A stretch of DNA of 43,203 bases from Actinomadura roseirufa. GTDB lineage: Bacteria > Actinomycetota > Actinomycetes > Streptosporangiales > Streptosporangiaceae. This document shows positions 34,250 to 42,953 of this stretch, piece after piece (position 1 is the first letter of the stretch; the number at the start of each line of letters is the position of its first letter). The position numbers and the translations under genes were made by a program. The stretch covers positions 1-43,203 of the forward strand of contig NZ_CAACVB010000041.1 in the NCBI RefSeq assembly GCF_900659635.1, written 5' to 3'. The notes under the pieces are model-generated. The model searched no databases. It was not told where the DNA came from and was given only the letters and a program-made list of their open reading frames with translations.

Positions 34250-35898
34250 GACGTCCCCTTCGCGACCTCGGTCCTCTCCTCGGAGGCGTCCTCGGCCCGC
34301 GCTTCGGCCTCCGGCCCGTCCTCGGTGCCACCGGCCGTGCGAGCGCTCGTGGCGCCCTCGGCCGGGGGCGGGTCCGCGGGGACGGCCGTGTCGTTCGACT
34401 CGTCCTCGACGGGCTCGGCCTTCCGCGGGGCGGTCTCCTCCTTGGAGCGGCGCGGAGACGGCAGCACCGCCAGGCCCAGCGCGACGCAGGCGAACGGGAC
34501 CGCCGGCAGCACGTAGCGGTAGTCGAAGTCGGCGGTCGCCGCCGGGATCACCAGGAGCGCGAGGCTCATGCCCCAGGGCAGCAGCGCGCCGGTGCCGAAG
34601 TGCTGGACGGGCCCGAGCGCGCGCCACCGGCCCCTCCTGCGGACGTAAGGCAGCGCCCCGGCGAGCCCGCCGAGCAGCAGGAAGCCGAGGAACGTGCCCG
34701 GCATGGCGAACCGGTCCTGGTAGCGGAGCATCTGTCCCGCCCACGGGTCGGCGACCCTGGTCTCGGCGCCGTCCGGGTCGTAGCGCTCGGCGAGCAGAGC
34801 CTGCTCGTCCGACCACGCCTCGCCGCGCGGGAACTCGTACTGGAGCCACGTCCACGGCGACGGATACGGCTCGCGGTTCCACTCGAAGGACCGGAACGTG
34901 TCGCGGACGATGACGCGGGCGTAGTCGCCGGGCTGCGCCTCGATCGCGTCATAGGCGAACTCGGAGGCGAGCCTGTTGGCCTCGCTGCCGGTGATCCAGC
35001 CGGGGATCTCGCGGAACGCCGAGTCCTTCGTCCACATCGCGGCGAACCCCGGCGACATCCGCGGGTCGGTGTTCTTCGGGCACATGATCGCGAGCTCGGG
35101 ACGCGGCTTGATGACGCGGCAGTCCGCGAAGTCGGCGGTGCGGCCGTAGAGCCAGATCCCGTTGGCCTTGGCCAGCGAGAACTGGCCGTACTCCGCCTTG
35201 AACCAGCCCATGTAGGCGATGATCGGCACGACGAACGCGACCATCGCCACGGCGACCGCGCGCCACCCGGCCCGGCGCAGCAGCATCCCGACCACGATCA
35301 CCGCGATCAGCGGGAGCCCGGCGGAGCGGGTCAGCGCCGCGCACGCCGCCAGCAGCCCGGCCAGGCCGCCCAGCCACCAGGGGAGCCGCCGCCGCCACAG
35401 CGCCGCCGCCACCGACGCCAGCAGCAGGAAGGCGAACAGCGAGTCCGACATCAGCATGTGCTCCAGGGCGACCTGATGGACCGGGAGGAGCACCGGTACC
35501 GTCAGCGGCGCCGCGACCAGGCCGGGCGCCCAGGCGCGCCACGCCCACCGCCCGGCCGCGCCGCCGGGGCCGAGCGGCCAGGCCGCCCGCGCCGCGCGCC
35601 ACACCAGCACGTACACGAGCACGCCGGTGAGGACGCCGACGGCGTGCTGCACGGCGACCGCGACGGTGAAGCTGTGGAACGGCTTGAGCAGCCACAGCAA
35701 GAACGAATAGCCGCTGGGACGGGTCTCGCCGGGTTTCAGGTCGATCGCCGCTTCCAGGTAGCCCGGCGAGTCGCCGAACCAGAGCGGCCCCGGGTAGCCC
35801 CGCACCGCGACCACCCGTATCCAGACCGCGACCGCGAGCACACCGGCGAAGGGAAGCTGGGCCACGGCGAGGCGGGACGCACGGCGGACTCTTTGCAC
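34246..35898 (-). CDS. Multipass membrane protein, GT-C glycosyltransferase-like
   Basis: The 550-residue protein has roughly ten membrane helices. The first extracytoplasmic loop has WFGDSPGYLEAA, the Asp-x3-Tyr type acidic loop of GT-C/PMT-like enzymes. A large loop (about residues 235-380) contains CRVIKPRPELAIMCPKN with two cysteines. The last 100 residues are a charged Glu/Pro/Ala-rich cytoplasmic tail. GTG 35898 is preferred over TTG 35904: TACTCT lies 6 nt upstream of it as a leaderless -10. A perfect inverted repeat spans that -10 and the start codon. Glycosyl transfer from a polyprenyl-phosphate sugar is inferred. Confidence 0.83.
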   Translation of the reverse strand: MQRVRRASRLAVAQLPFAGVLAVAVWIRVVAVRGYPGPLWFGDSPGYLEAAIDLKPGETRPSGYSFLLWLLKPFHSFTVAVAVQHAVGVLTGVLVYVLVWRAARAAWPLGPGGAAGRWAWRAWAPGLVAAPLTVPVLLPVHQVALEHMLMSDSLFAFLLLASVAAALWRRRLPWWLGGLAGLLAACAALTRSAGLPLIAVIVVGMLLRRAGWRAVAVAMVAFVVPIIAYMGWFKAEYGQFSLAKANGIWLYGRTADFADCRVIKPRPELAIMCPKNTDPRMSPGFAAMWTKDSAFREIPGWITGSEANRLASEFAYDAIEAQPGDYARVIVRDTFRSFEWNREPYPSPWTWLQYEFPRGEAWSDEQALLAERYDPDGAETRVADPWAGQMLRYQDRFAMPGTFLGFLLLGGLAGALPYVRRRGRWRALGPVQHFGTGALLPWGMSLALLVIPAATADFDYRYVLPAVPFACVALGLAVLPSPRRSKEETAPRKAEPVEDESNDTAVPADPPPAEGATSARTAGGTEDGPEAEARAEDASEERTEVAKGTS

Positions 35899-35910
35899 CC
35901 GCAAAGAGTA
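35888..35910 (-). promoter_or_regulatory. -10 box and start codon inside a perfect palindrome
   Basis: ACTCTTTGC (35888-35896) and GCAAAGAGT (35901-35909) are exact inverted repeats around ACCC. The minus-strand -10 TACTCT (35910-35905) and the GTG start (35898-35896) both fall inside. This looks like an operator. Confidence 0.5.
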
Positions 35911-36094
35911 CCGACGGCGGCGGGCACCCGGCGATCAGCGCAACAGTTCGTAAAGGGCGGGTCGCCTCCCGGGCGTCCCGTGACCGCCGGGTTACGACTC
36001 GGCGACAATGAGGAGGACGGCGGCCGACCGGCCGATACCATCGGCATTTCGGCCGATAACGGCCATAGCCCGCGCGATGAAAGGACTCCTCTCG

Positions 36095-37132
36095 ATGGCG
36101 AACTTCACGCTCGAGGACGTTCGGCAACGGACGTACAAGGCGCGTGACGCCTGGTGGACGGTGCTGCTCGTCGATCCGCTCGCCTCCCGGCTGGTCAAGA
36201 TCACGGCCAACCGGACGCGGGTGACCCCGAACCAGCTCACCGTCGGAGCCCTCGTCCTCGGCCTGGCCGCGGGCGCGTGCTTCACCGTCGCCTCCTGGCC
36301 GTGGCTGCTGGCGGGCGCCCTGCTCTACCACCTGTCGTTCACGCTCGACTGCATGGACGGCAAGATCGCGCGGCTCAAGGGCACCGGCTCGGTCTTCGGC
36401 GCCTGGCTCGACTACATCTTCGACCGGGTCCGGGTGCTGGCCTGCGCGATCGCGCTGATGGGCGGGCAGTACGCGGCCACCCACAACGTCGCCTACGTCT
36501 GGACGGCCGTCGCGGTGGTCTTCCTGGACATGCTCCGTTACATGGACGCGCTGGAGATCTACAAGGTGCGCTCGCAGATGCGCGCCACGCTGACCGAGGC
36601 GCGCGAGGAGGCGGGGGCGCTGGAGCTGGCCGCGCGGCGCGCCGCCGGAGAGCGCCCCGGCGCCGTGCCCGGTACCGCCGAGGTCGGCGCGGACCTGCGC
36701 TCGGCCGAGGGCGCGCTCGGCGAGGACCCCGAGGCCGACATGGAGAACCGGGTCGTCGGCGACGACGCGGCGGCCAAGATGCTCCAGCAGGGCTTCGAGC
36801 AGCGGTTCGGCTGGTACGCCCGGATCCGCGACGTCCTCATGGCCGGGCGGATCCGCCCGCACCTGATCAGCGGCATCGAGTTCCAGATGGGCGTGTTCAT
36901 CGTCGCCCCGCTGGTCGCCGCCGCCGTCCCGGGCGCGGTGATCCCGGTGGTGGTGCTGAGCGCGCTCGGCATGCTCGCCTTCGAACTCGTGATCATCTAC
37001 AAGTTCTGGCTGGCCAGCCGCGACTACAGCCGCAGCCTCGCCAAGCTGAACACCACGATCGAGGAGTACCGCCGCCAACTCCCCGCGAGCGAGCGCAGGG
37101 CCACCGAGGCGCCCGTAGGCAGCGCAGGCTGA
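36095..37132 (+). CDS. CDP-alcohol phosphatidyltransferase family protein
   Basis: The 345-residue membrane protein has the full family motif D-x2-DG-x2-AR-x8-G-x3-D-x3-D beginning at LDCMDGKIAR (about residue 87). This motif binds the CDP-alcohol and metal. It would transfer an alcohol or sugar-alcohol phosphate between CDP-activated and lipid substrates, as in phosphatidylinositol- or archaetidyl-type synthesis. ATG 36095 has AAGGA about 10 nt upstream; the frame open to 36008 is unsupported. It is longer than the usual 200 or so residues because a hydrophilic, helical insert (about 162-239) separates the membrane helices. The terminator at 37151 follows directly. Its acceptor is unknown. 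Confidence 0.92.
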   Translation: MANFTLEDVRQRTYKARDAWWTVLLVDPLASRLVKITANRTRVTPNQLTVGALVLGLAAGACFTVASWPWLLAGALLYHLSFTLDCMDGKIARLKGTGSVFGAWLDYIFDRVRVLACAIALMGGQYAATHNVAYVWTAVAVVFLDMLRYMDALEIYKVRSQMRATLTEAREEAGALELAARRAAGERPGAVPGTAEVGADLRSAEGALGEDPEADMENRVVGDDAAAKMLQQGFEQRFGWYARIRDVLMAGRIRPHLISGIEFQMGVFIVAPLVAAAVPGAVIPVVVLSALGMLAFELVIIYKFWLASRDYSRSLAKLNTTIEEYRRQLPASERRATEAPVGSAG

Positions 37133-37150
37133 TCCGTCTACGACCCTGAC

Positions 37151-37192
37151 GAAGAAGTCCCCCGAGGAGCACCCTCCACGGGGGACTTCTTC
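37151..37192 (+). terminator. Strong intrinsic terminator
   Basis: Arms GAAGAAGTCCCCCG (37151-37164) and 37179-37192 pair perfectly over 14 bp, with a further GGAG/CTCC pairing in the loop. The run TTCTTCTATATA follows, giving a partial T-tract. It lies 19 nt past the CDP-alcohol transferase stop and can also serve the convergent GT gene. Confidence 0.85.
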
Positions 37193-37222
37193 TATATAGG
37201 TGCCGAACCCGCCCGGAGACCT

Positions 37223-37377
37223 CAGCCGTCACGCGAGCGCGCGCCCTGACCGGCGGGGGCGACGCCGAAGGCGAGCCCCCGCCGGGAAGATCGCGAAGCG
37301 ATTCGCGCTCGCACGAAGAACGGTCACGAAGCGAGCGCCAGCGAGCGAAGTGGGCCGGGCTTCAAACAGATGCAGCC
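37223..37377. repeat. Intergenic repeat, copy 2
   Basis: It matches 11506-11657 with few substitutions and single-base indels, including the GATCGCGAAGCGATTCGCGC core and TGGGCCGGGCTT. It lies between the terminator and the 3' end of the double GT-B gene and includes that gene's stop codon (37362-37364). Copy 2 lacks the second tandem unit of copy 1. Confidence 0.85.
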
Positions 37378-39650
37378 AGGAGGTCGGTCCACTGGCGGCA
37401 GACCTCGTCCAGGCCGTAGGCGGCGCGGACCTGCTCGCGGGCGAGCGTCCGGTCCTGTTCCCAGCGGCCGAGCGAGACGGTCGTGGAGATCGAGGCGGCC
37501 ATCGCGGACGGGTCGGCGTGGATCCACCGGCCGTCGTAGATGGTGTCCGCGCCGGGCCAGCCGAGCAGCACCGGCACCGCGCCGGAGGCCATGCCCTCGG
37601 CGGGAGCGAGGTGGAAGCTCTCGTCGTCGCTGGTGGACAGCACGAACCCGATGCGGCGCAGCCACGACGCCACGTCGCGGCCGTAGGAGTCGAACACGAC
37701 CCCGCCGGCCAGCAGCGGCGACCGGCGGATCCGCCGGAACACCTCCTCGTAGTGGGCCCGCTCGTCCTCCTTCTGCCAGATCCACCAGTACTCCCAGGGG
37801 AGCTTGGTCTTGACGAAGAGGGTGAAGCGCGGGTCGTCGCGGCGCAGTTCCTCCAGCGCGTCCAGGGCCAGGTCGAGCCGCTTGCGGGACGGCGCGATGC
37901 CGATCATCCCGAGGTGGTACTGGGCCCCGGGGAGTTTCGGCCGGTCGAGCTGGGTGTCGTCCACCCAGTTGGGCACGGTGACGACCTTCGCGGCGGGCCA
38001 GCCGGTGATCTCCCGGGTCAGCGCGTTGTAGTGCGGGCTGACGCAGATGATCTCGTCCACCGCCTCGATGTCCAGGTGCTTCGGCCAGCGCGCGTACAGC
38101 TCGAAGCGGTGCAGCCGGACGACGAGCCGCTGCCCGGGGCGCTTGCGCTGGGCGAACCAGATCGCGTTCGGCCCGCACCACTCGCAGACGATGACGTCGG
38201 CCCAGTCGACCAGTTCCTGGCTGCGCTCCTCGTCGTGGACCTTCAGCGCGGCCCAGTGGTCGACGCGGACCTCCATGTCGGGACGGGACTGGAGGTAGTC
38301 GAGCAGCCGGGTGAAGAACTTCAGGTCGTGTCCCGCGACGCCGATGCGCAGTTTGCGCCGCCCCTCGCCCGCCCCGACGGCCCGCGCGGCGCCCGACAGG
38401 GCGTCGTCCAGCCCGCCCATCCCGCCGCCCTCGGCGGCGGCGCGGTGGCGGGCGGCGACGCGCTCGTGCTCGGCGGCGGCGTCGAGGACGGCCGCCGACG
38501 GCTCGGGGAAGGTCTGCGTGAGCCAGCCGCGCAGCCGGCCGGCCGCCGCGTCCAGGGTGAACTCGGCGGCGGCCGCGCGGCACCGGTCGACGGCCAGCGT
38601 GAACACGTCGGGGTTCTTGCCGATGAGCGTCAGCGCGTCCAGCACGTCCGTCTCGGTGGCGGCGAACAGCGGGTAGTCGGCGCCGAACAGCCGCTCGTGC
38701 ATCGGCGTCCGGTTGAGGACGACGGGCACGCCGAGCGTGCCGCACTCCAGCACCTTCGTGGACAGCTCCAGGCTCGCGTCCATCTCGGGGTGCCGCCACG
38801 ACAGGCCCACGTCGCAGCCCGCGGTCAGCCGCATCGCCTCGGCGCGCGGGTGCCCGCCGTGCCAGACGACGCCCTGGCCGCCCTCCAGGGCGGTGCGCAT
38901 CCGGGTCGAGAAGCCGGGGTCGTCCGGGTCGTCGTGGATCTTGTCGCCGACCATGTGCAGCTCGGCGTCCACGCCGCGCATGCCGAGCAGGCGCGGCAGC
39001 GAGGTCATCTCGTAGGTGTTCCAGCGCGGGGCGAACTTGCCGGTGTAGACCAGGCGCAGCGCGCGGCCGTCGGGGGCGCCCTCCGGCCGGGTCTCCAGAC
39101 CCTCCGGGAGCACGACGACGGGCGGGAACAGGACGCTCTTGCCCGCGGTCGCGGGGACGGCGGCCTCCAGGAAGCCGCGCAGCTCCTCGGTCTGGCACAG
39201 CAGCACCCGCGAGGCGTCGGCGATGCGGCGCAGCTCGCCCTTGGCCGACCCACTGAACTCGCCCGCCGCCTGGGGGACGTCGGTGAGGTAGGTCCACATC
39301 CGTCCGGCGAGGGGGCCGGCGGAGAGCTTGCCCGCCAGCCGGCGGCCCCGGACGACGATCAGGTCGAACGGGTCCTCCTCGTCGACGCGGGCGAGGATCG
39401 CGGCGGCCAGCTTCGGCGGCATGCCGCCCTCGACGTTGACGAGCCGCTCCGCGTGCGGGCTGCGCACGGTGACGCCGGGCAGGGCGCGCAGCGGGTCCAC
39501 CAGCCGGCCGGTCCGCACCGGCGCCTTGAGGAGCAGGGTCACCGCACAGCCGGCGCGGGCGAGCGCCTGGACCATGCCCTGGGCCCAGATCGCGGAGCCG
39601 TCGATCAGGTTGAGATCGACGTCACCGTAGACGAGGGCGCGTGGTCGCAC
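37362..39650 (-). CDS. Double GT-B (GT4-like) glycosyltransferase, 762 residues
   Basis: Two GT-B-like halves are joined in one chain. Residues 1 to about 400 contain LVYGDVDLNLIDGSAIWAQG and, in its donor part, RLVYTGKFAPRWNTYEM and CDVGLSWRHPEM. Residues about 415-762 begin KLRIGVAGHDLKFF and contain GMIGIAPSRKRLDLALDAL and STSDDESFHLAPAEGMASG. Both halves have a GT4-like donor domain, so the protein may add two sugars in turn. GTG 39650 has AAAGGA 6 nt upstream; the frame open to 39761 overlaps the upstream gene and is rejected. The stop lies in intergenic repeat copy 2. It is the last gene of an apparent wecB operon. Confidence 0.9.
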   Translation of the reverse strand: MRPRALVYGDVDLNLIDGSAIWAQGMVQALARAGCAVTLLLKAPVRTGRLVDPLRALPGVTVRSPHAERLVNVEGGMPPKLAAAILARVDEEDPFDLIVVRGRRLAGKLSAGPLAGRMWTYLTDVPQAAGEFSGSAKGELRRIADASRVLLCQTEELRGFLEAAVPATAGKSVLFPPVVVLPEGLETRPEGAPDGRALRLVYTGKFAPRWNTYEMTSLPRLLGMRGVDAELHMVGDKIHDDPDDPGFSTRMRTALEGGQGVVWHGGHPRAEAMRLTAGCDVGLSWRHPEMDASLELSTKVLECGTLGVPVVLNRTPMHERLFGADYPLFAATETDVLDALTLIGKNPDVFTLAVDRCRAAAAEFTLDAAAGRLRGWLTQTFPEPSAAVLDAAAEHERVAARHRAAAEGGGMGGLDDALSGAARAVGAGEGRRKLRIGVAGHDLKFFTRLLDYLQSRPDMEVRVDHWAALKVHDEERSQELVDWADVIVCEWCGPNAIWFAQRKRPGQRLVVRLHRFELYARWPKHLDIEAVDEIICVSPHYNALTREITGWPAAKVVTVPNWVDDTQLDRPKLPGAQYHLGMIGIAPSRKRLDLALDALEELRRDDPRFTLFVKTKLPWEYWWIWQKEDERAHYEEVFRRIRRSPLLAGGVVFDSYGRDVASWLRRIGFVLSTSDDESFHLAPAEGMASGAVPVLLGWPGADTIYDGRWIHADPSAMAASISTTVSLGRWEQDRTLAREQVRAAYGLDEVCRQWTDLLAASV

Positions 39651-39661
39651 AGGAGTTCCTT

Positions 39662-40333
39662 TCAACGGGCCGGGGCGAGCAGCTCGGCGAGCCGGCCGGG
39701 AGTGGTGGCGGTGGCGTCCCAGTGGAGCGTGGCGAGCGTGGCCGGTGGCGCCTCGCCCCACAGGACGAGCGGGAGCGAACGGGCGGCGGCGACCTCGCGG
39801 ACGTCGCTGAGCACGCGGTCGCGGTCGTACATGCCGGGCACGCCGAGGTAGGCCCAGGGGCCGCCGGGCTCACCCGCCGCCGCGTCCACCACGACCATGT
39901 CGACGTCGGCGCCGTCGAGCACGACGGTGGCGTCGTGCGGGTACAGCGAGATGACCTTGGCGTGCTCGGCCAGCGTCGCCGCGGCGCGCCTGCCCAGCAC
40001 CCCGGCGATGACGATGCCCTCGTAGGGCGCCGAGACGAGCAGCCGGTCCTCGGGGCGGTCGATGCGGTCGAGCTGGATCCGCTCGCCGTCGGACGAGCCG
40101 GACGCCGAGGTGGGCACGTTCCGCTTGCGCCAGAGCCGGTACAGCTCCTTCGGCAGCCGCACGCCGCGCCGCCGCGGGTTGCGCGCGGCGCCCGCGACGA
40201 GCCGGCCGAACTGGAGGGTCGTGGAGGTCTCCAGCGCGGCCAGCCGGCGCTCCAGCTCCTCGACGCGCGACTCGCGCTCGCGGAGCGTGGCCCGCAGCCG
40301 CGCGACCTGCCGGTTGGCCTTCGCGTTATTCAC
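39662..40333 (-). CDS. Coiled-coil protein of unknown function
   Basis: In this 223-residue protein, residues about 4-38 (RQVARLRATLRERESRVEELERRL) form a heptad-patterned coiled coil. A basic stretch (RNPRRRGVRLPKELYRLWRKR) follows. The rest is an alpha/beta domain with VDMVVVDAAAGEPGG and SLPLVLWGEAPPATLATL, reminiscent of the nucleotide-binding half of glycosyltransferases but without a full set of motifs. GTG 40333 has GGAG 7 nt upstream and overlaps the wecB stop by 8 nt. The double GT-B gene follows after 11 nt, so the three genes are one operon. It could be a partner that tethers or orients the GT. I do not recognise a family. Confidence 0.82.
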   Translation of the reverse strand: MNNAKANRQVARLRATLRERESRVEELERRLAALETSTTLQFGRLVAGAARNPRRRGVRLPKELYRLWRKRNVPTSASGSSDGERIQLDRIDRPEDRLLVSAPYEGIVIAGVLGRRAAATLAEHAKVISLYPHDATVVLDGADVDMVVVDAAAGEPGGPWAYLGVPGMYDRDRVLSDVREVAAARSLPLVLWGEAPPATLATLHWDATATTPGRLAELLAPAR

Positions 40334-41408
40334 CCAGGAACTCCATGATCACTTCGGCGATGCGGGGACCGGCCTGCCCGTCCCACAGCGGCGGCTTGCG
40401 GTCCCCGTCCACGGCGCCGGCCTCCAGCACCTTGCGGACGCTCGGGACGAGCTCCTCGAAGGTGACCAGGCGGTTGGTGCCGTGGGTGATGGTGATGGGC
40501 CGTTCGGTGTTGGGCCGGACGGTCAGGCAGGGGATGCCCAGGATGGTGGTCTCCTCCTGGAGGCCGCCGGAGTCGGTGACGACGGCGGCGGCGCCGCGGA
40601 CGGCGGCGATGAAGTCGATGTAGCCCAGGGGCTCCAGGACGTGCACGCCGGGGTGCTCGTCCAGCCCGGCGGCCAGCAGGTTGGCGCGGCCGCGGGGGTG
40701 GACGGGGATGACGACCTCGGCCTGGTCGGCGACGCCGTGCAGGTGGCCGACCAGGGCGGCGGCGGTGGCGGGGGCGTCGACGTTGGCGGGCCGGTGCATG
40801 GTCGCCAGCACGTACCGTTCGGGCAGGTCGTGGGCGGCGCGGACGCGTTCGGTGTCGAAGGAGTCCAGGTTGGCCAGCAGGGTGTCGATCATGGGGTTGC
40901 CGACCAGGTGCGCGCGGTCCGGGGAGATGCCCTCGGTGGCCAGGTGGCCGATGGCCTCGGGGCTGGTGACCAGGCACAGGTCCGACAGCTGGTCGGTGAG
41001 GCGGCGGTTGACCTCCTCGGGCATGGTCATGTCGAAGCTGCGCAGCCCGGCCTCCACATGGGCGACCGGGATGTGCAGCTTGGCCGCGACCAGTGCGGCG
41101 GCGATCGTCGAGTTCACGTCGCCGTACACGATGACGAGCGCGGGTGAACGGCTCGTGAACTCCTGCTCCAGCCCGATCATGAGCGCGGCCGTCTGCGCGG
41201 CGTGGCCTCCCGACCCGACGCCGAGGTTGACGTCGGGCTCCGGGAGCCCCAGCTCCACAAAGAAGATCTCCGACATCCGCTCGTCGTAGTGCTGCCCGGT
41301 GTGGATGACCGCCTGCTCGGCGCCGGCCGCGCCGAGGGCCCGGATCACCGGCGCCGCCTTCACGAAGTTCGGCCGCGCCCCGAGGACGTGCACGATGGGT
41401 GCCAACAC
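40326..41408 (-). CDS. wecB: UDP-N-acetylglucosamine 2-epimerase (non-hydrolysing)
   Basis: The 360-residue enzyme interconverts UDP-GlcNAc and UDP-ManNAc. VLGARPNFVKAAPVIRAL, HTGQHYDERMSEIFF, VYGDVNSTIAAALVAAK, HVEAGLRSFDMTMPEEVNR and VVTDSGGLQEET are all family hallmarks. GTG 41408 is chosen because AGAAGGGA stands just upstream; ATG 41426 has no ribosome site. It heads an operon with the coiled-coil protein and the double GT-B gene, and diverges from a GT4. With the dehydrogenase at 42954 it would give UDP-ManNAc and UDP-ManNAcA, building blocks of teichuronic-acid-like polymers. Confidence 0.96.
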   Translation of the reverse strand: MLAPIVHVLGARPNFVKAAPVIRALGAAGAEQAVIHTGQHYDERMSEIFFVELGLPEPDVNLGVGSGGHAAQTAALMIGLEQEFTSRSPALVIVYGDVNSTIAAALVAAKLHIPVAHVEAGLRSFDMTMPEEVNRRLTDQLSDLCLVTSPEAIGHLATEGISPDRAHLVGNPMIDTLLANLDSFDTERVRAAHDLPERYVLATMHRPANVDAPATAAALVGHLHGVADQAEVVIPVHPRGRANLLAAGLDEHPGVHVLEPLGYIDFIAAVRGAAAVVTDSGGLQEETTILGIPCLTVRPNTERPITITHGTNRLVTFEELVPSVRKVLEAGAVDGDRKPPLWDGQAGPRIAEVIMEFLGE

Positions 41409-41436
41409 AATTTCCCTTCTGTTCATCGGGGTTGCC

Positions 41437-41442
41437 TACGCT
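41437..41442 (+). promoter_or_regulatory. Leaderless -10 box of the GT4 gene
   Basis: TACGCT, 8 nt before GTG 41451; no ribosome site. It lies in the 42-bp gap to wecB. Confidence 0.5.
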
Positions 41443-41450
41443 CGCCCGCC

Positions 41451-42917
41451 GTGCTCAAGAAACCCGTCTACCTGCTGGGACTCACCTGGCGCCAGCTCCG
41501 CGACGACCCCGGCCGGGCGCCCCGGCTGACCGTCCGGCTGCTGGCCAGGGTCGCCCCCGGCCCGCTCGGCGGCCGGCTGCGGCGCTCCCGCCTCGCGGTC
41601 CCGCGTCCCCGCGGCCTCCAGCGCGAGACCGCCGAGCTGCGCGCCCTGCTGGCCCGCCCGGCCCGGTCCCGTCCCGCGCACCCCGCCGCGTCCACCTCCG
41701 TGCCCGCCGGCGCACCGGCCGGGACCCGCGTCCTGCACCTGGTCACGAACGCCATGCCGCGCACCAACGCCGGGTACACCGTCCGGACGCACCGGATCGC
41801 CCTGGCGCAGCGGGAGCTCGGCTTCGACGCCCACGTGGCGACGCGCCTCGGCTACCCCCTCAGCCAGGGCATCGGCGACGCCCGCCCCCGGGTGGAGGTC
41901 GACGGCGTCACCTACCACCGGCTGATCCCCTGGTTGCCGCCGTCCAACCCCGTCCGCGCGGTGGACAAGGGCGCCGACCTCGCGGGACGCCTGGTCAAGG
42001 AGCTGCGGCCGACGGTCCTGCACGCGGTCAGCAACCACCTGAACGCCGCCGTCGCGCTGGAGCTCGGCCGCCGGCACGACCTGCCGGTCGTCTACGAGGT
42101 GCGCGGCTTCCTGGAGGATTCTTGGCTGTCGCGTGACCCCTCGCACAGCGAGAACGACGACTTCTACCGGCTCACCCGCGAGCTGGAGACGCGGCGCATG
42201 ACCGAGGCGGACGCCGTCGTCACGCTCGGCGAGGCGATGCGGGAGGAGATCGCCTCCCGCGGCGTGCCGGCCGAGAAGATCTTCACGGTGCCGAACGGCG
42301 TCGACGAGGCGTTCCTGCAGCCGCTGCCGGACGCCGCGGACCTGCGGGTCGAGCTCGGCCTGCCCGCGGACGTGCCGGTCGTCGGGCTGACGTCCTCGTT
42401 CTACGGCTACGAGGGCATCGACACGCTCATCGACGCGGCGGCGCTGCTGCGCGAGCGGGGAACGCCCGTCACGCTGCTGCTGGTCGGCGACGGCCCCGAG
42501 CGCGGCGCCCTCGAACGGCGCGCGGCCGGGCACGGCGTTCACGCCGTGTTCACCGGGCGCGTGCCGATGGGATCCGTACGTCGCTACCACGCGCTCCTCG
42601 ATGTCTTCGCGGTGCCCCGACGGGCGGACCGGGTCTGTCAACTGGTCACGCCCCTCAAGCCGATCGAGGCGATGGCCGGGGGGATCCCAGTAATAGCAAG
42701 TGATGTCAAGGCTCTGCGCGAAATCGTAGAACCGGGCGTAACGGGCACGTTAACACTTCCGGAAGAGCCGGAAGCTTGGGCGAATTCGCTGGACGAGCTG
42801 ATTTACGCTCCGGAAAGACGCCAAAAAATCGGACGCGCCGCCCGTGAGTGGGTGAGGGCGGAACGCACCTGGCGCGCCGTCGCCGCCGGGTACCGCGCGG
42901 CGTACGCAATCGAATGA
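41451..42917 (+). CDS. GT4 glycosyltransferase with rare TTA codon
   Basis: The 488-residue GT-B protein starts VLKKPVYLLGLTWRQL. Residues 1-85 are a basic, Pro/Ala-rich extension. The N-domain (VLHLVTNAMPRTNAGYTVRTHR) follows, then VPNGVDEAF, a donor-domain start SSFYGYEGIDTLIDAA, and LKPIEAMAGGIPVIASD in the donor site. GTG 41451 is set by the leaderless -10; a longer frame from 41202 overlaps wecB antisense and is rejected. Codon 434 is TTA. Codon use is clearly less GC-rich from about 42680 to 42840 (AAA, AGA, ATA codons). Probably it works on the same ManNAc-containing glycan. Confidence 0.92.
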   Translation: MLKKPVYLLGLTWRQLRDDPGRAPRLTVRLLARVAPGPLGGRLRRSRLAVPRPRGLQRETAELRALLARPARSRPAHPAASTSVPAGAPAGTRVLHLVTNAMPRTNAGYTVRTHRIALAQRELGFDAHVATRLGYPLSQGIGDARPRVEVDGVTYHRLIPWLPPSNPVRAVDKGADLAGRLVKELRPTVLHAVSNHLNAAVALELGRRHDLPVVYEVRGFLEDSWLSRDPSHSENDDFYRLTRELETRRMTEADAVVTLGEAMREEIASRGVPAEKIFTVPNGVDEAFLQPLPDAADLRVELGLPADVPVVGLTSSFYGYEGIDTLIDAAALLRERGTPVTLLLVGDGPERGALERRAAGHGVHAVFTGRVPMGSVRRYHALLDVFAVPRRADRVCQLVTPLKPIEAMAGGIPVIASDVKALREIVEPGVTGTLTLPEEPEAWANSLDELIYAPERRQKIGRAAREWVRAERTWRAVAAGYRAAYAIE

Positions 42918-42953
42918 ACTCGCAGACCTGAACTCGTGAAGGGGGCCTCCGGC

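Noticed and set aside
35899..35904. TTG 35904 as start of the GT-C-like membrane protein
   Set aside because: It lies immediately after the -10 box with no space for transcription initiation, and no ribosome site precedes it.
39651..39761. Longer N-terminus for the double GT-B protein
   Set aside because: The extra 37 residues are His/Arg/Pro-rich and overlap the upstream gene. GTG 39650 has a good ribosome site and starts the fold.
41202..41450. Longer N-terminus for the GT4 at 41451
   Set aside because: It would be antisense to wecB and has no ribosome site; the leaderless -10 at 41437 sets GTG 41451.
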